9,754 nucleotides of DNA from Clostridiaceae bacterium OM02-2AC (GCA_003481775.1 QULU01000077.1:1-9754); one strand, 5' to 3'; counted from the stretch's first letter, positions 1 through 6,888 are shown. Program-made: numbers and translations. Notes: generated by a model not told the origin, from the sequence alone.

Positions 1-1571
1 CTGTTTCTATCGTTCGTATAGGTCGGTCTTACCGTCAATACGATCGGATCCAATAAACGGCGATATCCATCCGGTGCATCTACCTCCGAAAGGTAATACA
101 CCCCCTGATCGAGACCATAGATCGTGAAATTGCCATCCAAAGGTGTGACGATCTCGACGGCTTCCTTCGGCTGTGCCCCGCCGTCATGATCATTACCGCC
201 TACAGAATCACGGTTGATCACGTTATAACCGTCAGGAGTACGTTTCAGATATACTTCCTTCGTACAGTCCGCATCGCTGTACAGACGGAATCTTGCGTCC
301 TTCAACGGTGCGTCATGGTCATTGACCTTCGATACGTTCAGCTTATAGGTGAAGCACACGACCGTATCCCACGGTGTCTCCCCGGTCTTTCCGACACCAT
401 CCACATCCGGGTCATTGGAGAACTCCAGCTTCACACTGTTCTCGAAGCCCGGTCTTCCGGTATCCTTGGCAGCCTCGTCGTTCAGCTTGGCATCATAGCG
501 AAGGACGATCTTCTGTCCATAGATGTTCTCTTTGTCTTTGTTCATGCCTTCCGGAAACTCACGATCTACGATCTTCTTCAGGTCTTCGATCTCTATCTTG
601 AACGTCGTTCCTCCTACATTTTCCAATATGTTGTATTCGCTTGGATCGACATCATAGGTCTTCTTTCCATCCATGATCTGGATCTTTACGGTATCCGGGT
701 CGAAGGTCAGTGCTTTATCCATCTTGTCATGGAAAGCGAAGTAATAGCTGTGATATCCATTCATATCCGGTACAGCTGTATCATAACGATACGGAACAGT
801 CTGACCGATCTCATAATCTGCGATATCGTTCCATCCATCTGCACCGATCTCTTCTTTGTGGTCATCCTCCAGGATCTTCTTCGTGATCGAAGGATAGTCG
901 GATTTGATCTGTACCGAAGCATTCGGATTAGCCGTATTCACCATACACAGAGAGCTTGCGGAGTGCGTCCCTGCATTATCGGAGATTTCATCGGTGATGT
1001 AGTATCCGAATTCCAGACCGTCGAAACGGATATTGCCGTTATCCATTGTTTGCGTGACATGGATATCGGTCCCTTGTTTCTTCTGTGTACGCAACTCTGT
1101 AGTGATCTCTTCGATGAAATAGCGGAATTCGCTGTATCTTCCTTCCAACTTCTGTTCTGTCACAGCACCTTCCACCTTATGATTGTTTAAAGACTGGATG
1201 TAGTCGACTGCTTCATATTCCGTCACTTCCTTTGCCGGTTTGTTCAAGCGTTTTCCGATGACCTTCTGCAGGACATCCTTATAGGCAGGTGTCCAGGTAT
1301 AGTTCACACTTTCCAGATGTGCTGCATTCTTTACAGAGAACAGCTGATACATCCGGAATCTCTTACCGACGAGTGATTGACCGTCATTCGCTTCGATGGT
1401 GATCGCAGCACCGCCTTTCTTCAGGTCCACGATACCACCCGGCGTCGTGATCTCCTGGGCTGCATGGATCACCAGACTAGTGATGGTCAATGCCGGAAGT
1501 GCACCGGACAGCAGCATCCCTGTCGCCAGAGCAGGGATTCCCAGATATTTCATTACGTTCTTTTTATTCAT
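1..1571 (-). CDS. Backbone-type pilin with isopeptide D2 and Cna-B domains, C-terminus cut by window
   Basis: 523 complete codons are visible before the window edge; the sorting signal would lie outside. The start follows AAGGAGG (1581-1587) and its ATG overlaps the TGA of the adhesin gene as ATGA, so translation is probably coupled. Residues 1-37 form a signal peptide ending VIHA. Residues 50-215 fit an N-terminal pilin domain. Residues 225-400 fit the fimbrial isopeptide-formation D2 family: YPSITKK gives the candidate bond lysine (231/232), and NSVKLEFSNDP from N378 the partner strand. Residues 408-515 are a SpaA/Cna-B domain with lysine K415 and E-box glutamate E496 in YYLSEVDAPDGY. Known members are polymerised by sortase into covalent pilus shafts. 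Calling it the backbone rather than a minor pilin is inference from the D2 domain and its place after the adhesin; the pilin-motif lysine was not identified. Confidence 0.88.
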   Translation of the reverse strand, partial: MNKKNVMKYLGIPALATGMLLSGALPALTITSLVIHAAQEITTPGGIVDLKKGGAAITIEANDGQSLVGKRFRMYQLFSVKNAAHLESVNYTWTPAYKDVLQKVIGKRLNKPAKEVTEYEAVDYIQSLNNHKVEGAVTEQKLEGRYSEFRYFIEEITTELRTQKKQGTDIHVTQTMDNGNIRFDGLEFGYYITDEISDNAGTHSASSLCMVNTANPNASVQIKSDYPSITKKILEDDHKEEIGADGWNDIADYEIGQTVPYRYDTAVPDMNGYHSYYFAFHDKMDKALTFDPDTVKIQIMDGKKTYDVDPSEYNILENVGGTTFKIEIEDLKKIVDREFPEGMNKDKENIYGQKIVLRYDAKLNDEAAKDTGRPGFENSVKLEFSNDPDVDGVGKTGETPWDTVVCFTYKLNVSKVNDHDAPLKDARFRLYSDADCTKEVYLKRTPDGYNVINRDSVGGNDHDGGAQPKEAVEIVTPLDGNFTIYGLDQGVYYLSEVDAPDGYRRLLDPIVLTVRPTYTNDRN

Positions 1572-4069
1572 TCTCTAACTCCTCCTTGTAAGCTTTTTCT
1601 CCCTAAGAACATCAAACCCATACCTATGATAAACATCGGGAACATGAGATCACTGCCTGTTTCCGGCAATTTGATACCTACCATATTCACGATCTCCATA
1701 TGTACGACTCTTGTTTTCTTCGTACCCTCGATGCGGATAGCACCTGTCGTGACCGTATCTTTCGGTGTATATTTCTTACCGTCTACCCATAACTCGAACA
1801 GCTCATTGACCGGGGAAGAGACAGTCTCGATCTCATAGATATGCGGCTGTTTCGTATCCGGATCTAATGGGATACGGTATCCATCCGGTGCTTTCGTTTC
1901 TTTGAGGTAATGCTTCGTTCGATCCTTCAGGCCGGCAAAGCTCAATACACCGTTATATGAGGTTCTCTTTGCGACTACCTTCGTACACGCTTTATCGCTG
2001 TATAGCGTAAATTCCGCACCGTCCAGCAGCTGCTTGTGGTCGTTGAGCTTCGTGATCTTCAACGTGAACGGAGATACCTTATCACTCACGGTTATGATGC
2101 CATCGAATGCATCTGTCTTTTGAAAAGTGATACCGGTATTCGTCAGGTCTGTCAGTACCTTGACGCCCCCACCGGATAACACTTCAAAACGTACTTCGGT
2201 AGGATTGATATCATAGCCATCCATGACAGCTTTTTCCTTCAATGTATAGACACCCGGGCGAAGACCGACGAACTGAATGAGTCCGCTCTTATCTGTTTTT
2301 ACTTCTGAGGTAGTTCCATTCGGTTTTGTGAATGTGAAGATCGTATTTGGGATATTCAGCTTAGGTTCTTCCTGGACCTTATGGATCTGCAGCTTGATGA
2401 TATCCTCTAGGACATTTTTTGAAACTGTGATGACACTGGTCGTTTGTGCTGCAGGATTGATCGTCACATCATATGACTTAGGATCCAGGCGGTATCCCGG
2501 ACTGGCCTTCGTCTCTTTCAGGGTATATTTTCCCAGATAGAGACCTGTTTTCGTGGCATTACCATTCTTATCCGTGGTCAGCGTTGTGACCAAAGCGCCT
2601 TTTTTATATTTCACGCTCTGATCGGCAGGATCCAGGATATTCTCCTTCGCCCGCAACTCATAGACAGCGCCCTGCAGCGTTGCGTCTCCCTGTGGTTTTT
2701 TATTCGTCTTACTATCTGCCTTGGATAGTTTCAATGTGCCGGACTGGCGTTTATCTGTGCCTGTCACGGTAAAGGTCTGGTTATTATTGGAAATCGTGAC
2801 AGGGTATTTCGTCTTATTGAGCGTATATCCTTTTGGCGCAATGACCTCTTGCACATAATACGCTCCGACACGCAGATACCCGGACATGGAATACCCGGAT
2901 GCCTTCGTAACGAGGCGCTGGAGCTCCTGACCTTGTTGGTTGAAGATCGCATACGTCGCACCTGCGACTTGTTTCTTGGAATCCGTATCGACCTTACGGA
3001 TCTGGACACGACCTTTCTTCCATTTGTTTCGAGCGGTGAAAGAGGCTGTCTTGTTGGCAGATACGCTTACCGTATGGATCGTCTTGTCCAGGATAAGATG
3101 ATTCGGTACAGCGCTCTCCTGCACATAGTAAGTTGCAGGTGCAAGGTCATTTACCGTAACAGTACCATCAGAGCCCGTTTTGTAGGTTCCGATCGGGGAA
3201 GACATATCGGCATTTTTAGATACCTTGAAGGAAGTGTTCGGGACTAGATTTCCATCTTCGTCTTGTTTCATGATCTTTAATGAACCATATTTATTTACTT
3301 TTATTTTCAATGATAATGGAATTGGATCTTCACGCAAAGGTACTACTATATCTTGACCTCCGGCTTTTCTATGTACGAGTGATTGACCAACCATTTCCGG
3401 TTTGATTTTATTTAAACTATATGTGCTGTTTTCACTTGCACTAGCACTGGCGGTAATCGTTAATTTATTTCCACTACGTTTTGCTGTTATTCCTTTCGGA
3501 ATACTTTCTTTACCTTTGAAATCCTGCAGGACGTTATTGGTGTCTGTCAGTGTAGTACTTTCACCAGCATTCAAGGTAACCGTTTTCCCATTGAAGCTAG
3601 GGCGCTTTGTCATATTCTTGATCATCTCGTTGACTTCAGCTTTTCGTTTCTCGTAATTCGGAACATTATGGTCCGTAGGTTTATATCCTAGATATTCCCA
3701 TACCATCAGCTGACCAACTGCATAATTCCACTTGGATTGGCTGGTGTTGACATATGCGTAATACCAAATATCGGCTACACGATCAGCTTGGTACTTTGAT
3801 ACTGTATAACCACTCCAACCATTGATGACCTCCCAAGGCTCACTACATACACCGATACCTTGTTCGACATGGATCTTTTCAATCTTTTGATGATCGAACC
3901 ATGCGGTATACGCCGGATTATCTGGATTGTGCGCTTGTCCACTATGCCAGTATCCGGTATCTTCCAGGTTTGTGACATTGGCTTTGATCGTTATCGTGGA
4001 TAACATATTAGATCCACATAGCAAGATCGAAGCGAATATCATGATGATACTTTTTAATTTCTTCCGCAT
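1568..4069 (-). CDS. LPETG-anchored thioester-domain adhesin with five Cna-B-like repeats (likely pilus tip)
   Basis: 833 residues from the chosen start. Residues 1-30 are a signal peptide. Residues 35-150 resemble a thioester domain: C75 in GVCSEPW and Q120 in VGQLMVWEYLG match the Cys and Gln that form the internal thioester in Gram-positive host-binding adhesins. Residues 160-255 are a beta-rich linker. Five SpaA/Cna-B-like domains follow, starting near 262, 353, 443, 556 and 667, with E-box glutamates E318, E408, E519, E612 and E724, which should form stabilising isopeptide bonds. LPETG is at 801-805, then a hydrophobic segment and a short charged tail, so sortase attaches it to wall or pilus. 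It sits directly upstream of the pilin. DNA for about residues 180-265 is visibly more AT-rich than the repeats downstream, suggesting mosaic assembly. Tip location is inference; surface adhesin is firm. Confidence 0.93.
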   Translation of the reverse strand: MRKKLKSIIMIFASILLCGSNMLSTITIKANVTNLEDTGYWHSGQAHNPDNPAYTAWFDHQKIEKIHVEQGIGVCSEPWEVINGWSGYTVSKYQADRVADIWYYAYVNTSQSKWNYAVGQLMVWEYLGYKPTDHNVPNYEKRKAEVNEMIKNMTKRPSFNGKTVTLNAGESTTLTDTNNVLQDFKGKESIPKGITAKRSGNKLTITASASASENSTYSLNKIKPEMVGQSLVHRKAGGQDIVVPLREDPIPLSLKIKVNKYGSLKIMKQDEDGNLVPNTSFKVSKNADMSSPIGTYKTGSDGTVTVNDLAPATYYVQESAVPNHLILDKTIHTVSVSANKTASFTARNKWKKGRVQIRKVDTDSKKQVAGATYAIFNQQGQELQRLVTKASGYSMSGYLRVGAYYVQEVIAPKGYTLNKTKYPVTISNNNQTFTVTGTDKRQSGTLKLSKADSKTNKKPQGDATLQGAVYELRAKENILDPADQSVKYKKGALVTTLTTDKNGNATKTGLYLGKYTLKETKASPGYRLDPKSYDVTINPAAQTTSVITVSKNVLEDIIKLQIHKVQEEPKLNIPNTIFTFTKPNGTTSEVKTDKSGLIQFVGLRPGVYTLKEKAVMDGYDINPTEVRFEVLSGGGVKVLTDLTNTGITFQKTDAFDGIITVSDKVSPFTLKITKLNDHKQLLDGAEFTLYSDKACTKVVAKRTSYNGVLSFAGLKDRTKHYLKETKAPDGYRIPLDPDTKQPHIYEIETVSSPVNELFELWVDGKKYTPKDTVTTGAIRIEGTKKTRVVHMEIVNMVGIKLPETGSDLMFPMFIIGMGLMFLGRKSLQGGVRE

Positions 4070-4077
4070 CTTGTTTT

Positions 4078-4082
4078 CCTCC
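4078..4082 (-). promoter_or_regulatory. Ribosome binding site that fixes the adhesin start
   Basis: The minus strand reads GGAGG, then eight bases, then ATG CGG AAG AAA, which begins a typical basic signal peptide. An ATG fifteen bases upstream (4084-4082) is in frame, but it overlaps this GGAGG and has no ribosome site of its own. The start at 4069 is therefore preferred, giving 833 rather than 838 residues. Confidence 0.8.
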
Positions 4083-4102
4083 ATAAATTTTCACTCATTT
4101 TT

Positions 4103-4130
4103 GATATAGGCATTACTCATACAATGTCAT
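4103..4130 (-). promoter_or_regulatory. Possible promoter of the adhesin-pilin operon
   Basis: On the minus strand, ATGACA (4130-4125) could serve as a -35 box and TATATC (4108-4103) as a -10 box, with a 16-base spacer. It would give a 5' untranslated region of about 25 to 30 bases before the adhesin start. The match is moderate. If this promoter is used, the short leader ORF upstream is not on the same transcript. Confidence 0.35.
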
Positions 4131-4156
4131 GTACGAAACCTTTTCCTGTATTCGCC

Positions 4157-4204
4157 TTACGCTGCGCGCAGCTGCGAGCCATATCTTACCTTGTAGTAAT
4201 TCAT
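4157..4204 (-). CDS. Candidate 15-residue leader peptide upstream of the adhesin
   Basis: The frame encodes MNYYKVRYGSQLRAA and stops 87 bases before the adhesin start. Its ribosome site GGAGGTGA, seven bases from the ATG when counted from GGAGG, is nearly a perfect match to the 16S anti-Shine-Dalgarno and is unlikely by chance in intergenic DNA. The last codons lie over GCTGCGCGCAGC, a perfect 12-base palindrome, so ribosome position could affect RNA folding. A terminator-like hairpin ends directly before its ribosome site. No homologue is recognised. It could be a regulatory leader, a remnant of a lost gene, or a small protein in its own right. Confidence 0.4.
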   Translation of the reverse strand: MNYYKVRYGSQLRAA

Positions 4205-4219
4205 ATGGTCACCTCCAAT

Positions 4220-4246
4220 AAAAAAAGACGAACCTCTGTCCGTCTT
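4220..4246 (-). terminator. Second terminator-like hairpin, directly before the leader ORF
   Basis: On the minus strand AAGACG (4246-4241) pairs with CGTCTT (4230-4225) around a ten-base loop and runs into seven Ts. It lies ten bases after the preceding terminator, so it may be a tandem terminator of the lipoprotein gene. Alternatively it is an attenuator ahead of the leader ORF, whose ribosome site begins four bases further on. Confidence 0.6.
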
Positions 4247-4260
4247 GATTTTCTATTAAC

Positions 4261-4285
4261 AAAAAAGAAGCGATATTTTCGCTTC
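4261..4285 (-). terminator. Rho-independent terminator of the lipoprotein gene
   Basis: Minus strand GAAGCG (4285-4280), a seven-base loop, CGCTTC (4272-4267) and six Ts. It begins eight bases after the stop codon of the lipoprotein gene. The stem is perfect. Confidence 0.88.
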
Positions 4286-4293
4286 TACATTAT

Positions 4294-5307
4294 TTAATAC
4301 CAATATACACTCCACTTTGGATTTGGATCTTTGAATACGTTTTCTTCATATCCTTCTACATAGCTTATATTGCATGTGCTGTAACCTAACCCAAAATAAG
4401 GACTATTTTCATCGGACGAATTATATATTTCAAACGCCCAATTATTTGCTTCCTCTTGTGTGTCAAATATCGGTGATTGCATAGAGATAGGTAAACCTTG
4501 CTTTCTACCATCATATGTGATATGCGGAGCTGAAGGTGCTGGAGCAGGTGTTGACGGTTTTACCTGAGAAGGAGCGGAACTCTGTGCTCCATTGGAACCG
4601 GAGGAGCTTCCGGTATTCGCAGTGCTGCTTCCTTGTCCTCCACTTGTCCCTGCATTTTGATTACCTGTAGATGGAGAGGATGTCTGTGATCGTTGTTCTG
4701 CATCATTGTTATTCTGGGCTGCTTCAGATTTCTGTCCTTCCGTAGTTGCTATTGCCTTTTCTTTTTCCTTTACGATGACTTTGAATTTCTTCTCCGTCTT
4801 GTTTCCGTTTGCATCAAATGCTTTTACAATGACTTCATAAGTTCCGGCTTTCTTTGTGTTTAATTTTCCTTTATCAATGTAGTAGCCGGATTTTTTAGTT
4901 TCTTTATCACTGTATTTCAAAGCACCATCTACGGGATCCTTTACTGATTTTACATTGTCTTTCAGATTAAGTTTATCACCTGCAGTGATCGTGACTTTAT
5001 CCTTCTTCAGTACAATTTCAGGTTTCTTCGTATCTTTAACTGTGATCTTCACATCTTTCTGGATAGTCTTGTCCCCATCCGTAAATGTGACCTTCAAGGT
5101 CTGATTTCCAACTTTCTTTGCATTGAAATCCTGTACTTTATCTACTTTGATATTTTTATCAGATTTTTTTGCGTCAAAGAGTTTGTTGTTGTCGAGTTTA
5201 TCTCCATATTCTATAGTCAGCTTTTCTGCCGGTGTGACTTTTAGATCCTTGTTGCATCCTGTCAGTACGAGCGCTGCCACTGCAGCGATACTTAATAATT
5301 TCTTCAT
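4294..5307 (-). CDS. Ig-like surface lipoprotein with a Ser/Gly/Pro-rich linker
   Basis: 337 residues. The signal sequence ends in lipobox LTGC with the lipidated cysteine at C18, so it should be anchored on the outer face of the membrane. Residues 20-91 and 92-180 look like two bacterial Ig-like domains: the second has DTKKPEIVL, a central DPVDGAL and AGTYEVIVKAFDANGNK, typical of DUF5011/Big-type folds. Residues 185-260 are a low-complexity Ser/Gly/Asn/Pro linker that could span the wall. Residues 262-337 form a compact, aromatic-rich end (two cysteine-poor motifs, ending KWSVYWY) that I do not recognise. The ATG follows GGAGG with a nine-base gap. It has its own promoter and two terminators, so it is probably a separate transcript from both the cassette region and the pilus genes. 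Function is unknown beyond surface display. Confidence 0.9.
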   Translation of the reverse strand: MKKLLSIAAVAALVLTGCNKDLKVTPAEKLTIEYGDKLDNNKLFDAKKSDKNIKVDKVQDFNAKKVGNQTLKVTFTDGDKTIQKDVKITVKDTKKPEIVLKKDKVTITAGDKLNLKDNVKSVKDPVDGALKYSDKETKKSGYYIDKGKLNTKKAGTYEVIVKAFDANGNKTEKKFKVIVKEKEKAIATTEGQKSEAAQNNNDAEQRSQTSSPSTGNQNAGTSGGQGSSTANTGSSSGSNGAQSSAPSQVKPSTPAPAPSAPHITYDGRKQGLPISMQSPIFDTQEEANNWAFEIYNSSDENSPYFGLGYSTCNISYVEGYEENVFKDPNPKWSVYWY

Positions 5308-5339
5308 AATATATTCCCTCCACTTTTCTATCTATTTTT

Positions 5340-5368
5340 AGTATATCACTATCGTAAGGGGATAACAA
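5340..5368 (-). promoter_or_regulatory. Promoter of the lipoprotein gene
   Basis: On the minus strand TTGTTA (5368-5363), a 17-base spacer and TATACT (5345-5340) form a good sigma-A-type promoter. Transcription would start near 5333, about 25 bases before the ATG. Confidence 0.72.
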
Positions 5369-5399
5369 TTACATATACCCTTCGATATCTCTTTTTATG

Positions 5400-5564
5400 T
5401 TAAATTCCTATTTGTTGATCAAATGTATCATTTCCACTTGCACATGACATGTACCAGTGACTGGTACGATTGCCTTGCATTATTCTGGCTTTTTCTTTCC
5501 TATCTGTTATAATTATAAGCGGATCATATCCTAGCTTGTAGCCGATCGTAGAGGCCTGATCCAT
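5400..5564 (-). CDS. Weak 54-residue open frame running through palindrome copy 1
   Basis: Starts MDQASTIGYKLGYDPL and continues IIITDRKEKARIMQGN in a protein-like way up to palindrome copy 1 (5450-5468), which is itself read as RTSHWYM before a further 13 residues and a stop. No good ribosome site precedes the ATG. This may be a truncated gene whose 3' part was replaced when the palindrome arrived, or chance. Its start overlaps that of an opposite-strand frame, and at most one of the two is likely real. Confidence 0.25.
   Translation of the reverse strand: MDQASTIGYKLGYDPLIIITDRKEKARIMQGNRTSHWYMSCASGNDTFDQQIGI
5450..5468. repeat. Palindrome copy 1
   Basis: TGTACCAGTGACTGGTACG: one base from the consensus at its last position. 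It is the only copy not placed just after a clear stop codon. It lies inside a weak 54-codon minus-strand frame and upstream of an extended -10 promoter on the plus strand. Interval to copy 2 is 395 bases. Confidence 0.9.
5505..5513 (+). promoter_or_regulatory. Extended -10 promoter, plus strand
   Basis: TGTTATAAT is a perfect extended -10 element; no good -35 box is seen. Palindrome copy 1 is centred about 60 bases upstream of the expected start, a position where an activator could act. It points into a 51-codon plus-strand frame. Confidence 0.4.
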
Positions 5565-5718
5565 GCATACAGAAGAACTTCTTTATTACATTTTACTCTC
5601 ATGTTTCTACGATCGTCCAGAAGATGGGATATATCCTTCTGATATTGCGGAAAAGCATTTCCACTTTTTATGGTTACTGACTGATTTTCACAATTTCATC
5701 TGTTTCCGAGAACGATGA
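5563..5718 (+). CDS. Possible small plus-strand protein, 51 residues
   Basis: Begins MHTEELLYYILLSCFYDRPE and ends FICFRER. An AGAGG eight bases upstream is a partial ribosome site, and an extended -10 promoter lies about 50 bases before the ATG. A 10-base inverted repeat, CGATCGTAGA at 5533-5542 with its complement at 5606-5615, brackets the start codon and could fold over it in RNA. No family is recognised. From 5719 to 5863 I see only short frames without ribosome sites, so this palindrome interval may carry a decayed gene. Confidence 0.3.
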   Translation: MHTEELLYYILLSCFYDRPEDGIYPSDIAEKHFHFLWLLTDFHNFICFRER

Positions 5719-5863
5719 TGTATTCCGGGAACATTAGCATGATTTTCTCCGCTCCGTATGTAAGCTCCTATGTTTATGCCGAGATATGGCTCATGACACC
5801 TTTTCATATGAATATCCATCTTATCGGATCTTTTTCATAAGATGTTTGGTAGGAATGCTCGAA

Positions 5864-5882
5864 TGTACCAGTGACTGGTACA
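5864..5882. repeat. Palindrome copy 2
   Basis: TGTACCAGTGACTGGTACA, the consensus, with nine-base arms around one central base. It begins four bases after the minus-strand stop codon of the 36-residue membrane peptide. Read on the plus strand it is followed by six Ts, so it could also act as a weak terminator in that direction. Confidence 0.95.
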
Positions 5883-5886
5883 TTTT

Positions 5887-5997
5887 TTATTCGTCATATC
5901 CTGCTCGTCTATCAGCTTCATCACTTACCTTGCAAAGGGCATATGACAATATGCTGAATGGAATGCATACGATTCCAATGATAAGGATCCATACCAT
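5887..5997 (-). CDS. Small single-pass membrane protein, 36 residues
   Basis: The ATG follows GGAAGGAGG with six bases between GGAGG and the start, one of the best ribosome sites in the window. Residues 1-23 (MVWILIIGIVCIPFSILSYA and on) form one hydrophobic helix; residues 24-36 are charged (KVSDEADRRAGYDE) and should face the cytoplasm. It is the only gene between palindrome copies 2 and 3 and fills nearly the whole 132-base interval. Short helix-plus-charged-tail proteins like this are common in mobile DNA of Clostridia, but their function is not established. No promoter is evident, so it is probably read together with the genes upstream. Confidence 0.65.
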   Translation of the reverse strand: MVWILIIGIVCIPFSILSYALCKVSDEADRRAGYDE

Positions 5998-6014
5998 CGA
6001 TAGCCTCCTTCCTT

Positions 6015-6033
6015 TGTACCAGTGACTGGTACA
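6015..6033. repeat. Palindrome copy 3
   Basis: Consensus TGTACCAGTGACTGGTACA. It lies 35 bases after the stop of the 37-residue membrane peptide and a few bases before the ribosome site of the 36-residue one, so it is intercistronic on the minus strand. Confidence 0.95.
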
Positions 6034-6068
6034 TTTTCATAACAAAGTCTATATGAGTGTTTTTTTGC

Positions 6069-6182
6069 TTATTCTTCTTCATGGTGTTTTCGCTTCTCCG
6101 TATCTGCTTTTCCTAGCAGATAACAGAGGAAGGCAGATAGATTGATGATCAGAAATATGATCAGACTTCTTGCTTCTTCCAT
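6069..6182 (-). CDS. Small single-pass membrane protein, 37 residues, overlapping the regulator
   Basis: Its start lies inside the 3' end of the recombinase-derived regulator, overlapping by 22 bases in another frame, with AAGGAG eight bases upstream. Residues 5-23 (RSLIIFLIINLSAFLCYLL) form one membrane helix, followed by a highly charged tail, GKADTEKRKHHEEE. The overlap implies coupled expression with the regulator, the arrangement expected of a small effector with its control protein. It resembles in layout, not clearly in sequence, the 36-residue protein of the next interval. Whether it is toxic or structural cannot be told from the sequence. Confidence 0.6.
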   Translation of the reverse strand: MEEARSLIIFLIINLSAFLCYLLGKADTEKRKHHEEE

Positions 6183-6550
6183 TGCTCTAACTCCTTACGA
6201 TATTTAGTCCGTAGCTTATAATAGGTAGATAGAGATATATGCAACCGTTCAGCAGCTTCTGCCGCTGTTATTTTATTTTTAGATTGCAGATATGCCAGCT
6301 TCAAAAATTTCTTACTGCAGGGAACCTCAGGGCGTCCTATACGGATACCATTCTGTTGTGCATTCTGTATTCCTATCACCTGATTCTCCCTGCGTGTTTT
6401 TTCCTCTTGAAAGATGCCTTCACACGCGTGTATCAAATATACAAATGGTCCCAGCATTTCCTTATCGATCTCCTCATCAGGCAGTTGTTCATAGCACATC
6501 TTTGCGCTTGGTAATGTTTTTGATAATTCTGTATATGTTTCAATCTTCAT
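6161..6550 (-). CDS. Serine-recombinase-derived HTH protein without catalytic domain
   Basis: 129 residues. The start at 6550 follows AGGAGG with a six-base gap; an earlier in-frame ATG at 6619 overlaps palindrome copy 4 and lacks a ribosome site. Residues 31-67 match the long E-helix of resolvase/invertase recombinases, 68-77 (GIRIGRPEVP) the conserved GRP hinge, and 93-117 (KITAAEAAERLHISLSTYYK) the resolvase-type helix-turn-helix. The approximately 100-residue catalytic domain with its serine is absent, so it should bind DNA as a dimer but not recombine it. It sits between palindrome copies 3 and 4, and these paired half-sites are plausible targets. It could be a repressor, activator or accessory factor. 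Alternatively it is a decayed recombinase, although its ribosome site and intact frame argue against that. Confidence 0.75.
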   Translation of the reverse strand: MKIETYTELSKTLPSAKMCYEQLPDEEIDKEMLGPFVYLIHACEGIFQEEKTRRENQVIGIQNAQQNGIRIGRPEVPCSKKFLKLAYLQSKNKITAAEAAERLHISLSTYYKLRTKYRKELEQWKKQEV

Positions 6551-6599
6551 GTGATTCCTCCTCACTGTGACCTCATCTATAAAAACCGATATACGTTCC

Positions 6600-6618
6600 T
6601 GTACCAGTGAGTGGTACA
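6600..6618. repeat. Palindrome copy 4 (AGTGAGT variant)
   Basis: TGTACCAGTGAGTGGTACA: one arm carries a C-to-G change, which breaks symmetry and gives the site a direction. It lies five bases after the stop of the first HTH gene and about 50 bases before the recombinase-derived regulator. Copies 5 and 6 carry the same variant on the opposite strand, so copy 4 is inverted relative to them. Confidence 0.93.
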
Positions 6619-6623
6619 TCCTC

Positions 6624-6839
6624 TTAGAAATTCGTCGTTAGATCCTTTTTTACGAATTCATCTAACGATACCTGAAAGAAATCGGCAAGCTTCAAAACTA
6701 CTTCTATCCTCATATTTTCATCATTTTTCTTAGATAATATCTGAAGCGTATTTGTATTGATACCTGTTTCTTTTGCAATTTTTCTAAAGGATAGATCTCC
6801 TCTAAATTTTAGATAATTAAAATTTTTTTGTAGATACAT
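6624..6839 (-). CDS. Cro/CI-type HTH regulator 1
   Basis: 71 residues from the MYLQKNFNYLK start, chosen because its paralogue begins identically; in-frame ATGs at 6842 and 6848 are also possible, with AAAGGA just upstream. A single HTH of the XRE type spans about residues 16-42, followed by NMRIEVVLKLADFFQVSLDE, the typical last helices. About half the residues match HTH regulator 2 without gaps: the first 11 are identical and the tail is well conserved, but the recognition-helix region (KETGINTNTLQILSKK) differs strongly. It is divergent from the first structured RNA, beginning about 50 bases away, so it probably represses that promoter and its own. A role as control or antitoxin-like partner of the peptide RNA is inference. 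Confidence 0.85.
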   Translation of the reverse strand: MYLQKNFNYLKFRGDLSFRKIAKETGINTNTLQILSKKNDENMRIEVVLKLADFFQVSLDEFVKKDLTTNF

Positions 6840-6888
6840 CATACTCATCCTTTCTGTTTTGAAAGCTGTAGCGAATTACTCGATCATG

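Noticed and set aside
186..1190. Long plus-strand open frame of 334 codons
   Set aside because: It is antisense to the pilin gene, which has a ribosome site, signal peptide and recognisable domains; the plus-strand product has no domain features.
5713..5838. A 41-codon plus-strand frame overlapping the end of the 51-codon frame by ATGA
   Set aside because: No ribosome site and no protein-like features; probably chance.
5786..6025. Plus-strand open frame of 79 codons
   Set aside because: It reads straight through palindromes 2 and 3 and is antisense to the 36-residue membrane protein, which has a strong ribosome site; it has none itself.
6551..6619. Upstream extension of the recombinase-derived gene to the ATG at 6619
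   Set aside because: The extra codons translate palindrome copy 4 and the leader, with no ribosome site, whereas AGGAGG stands six bases before the ATG at 6550.
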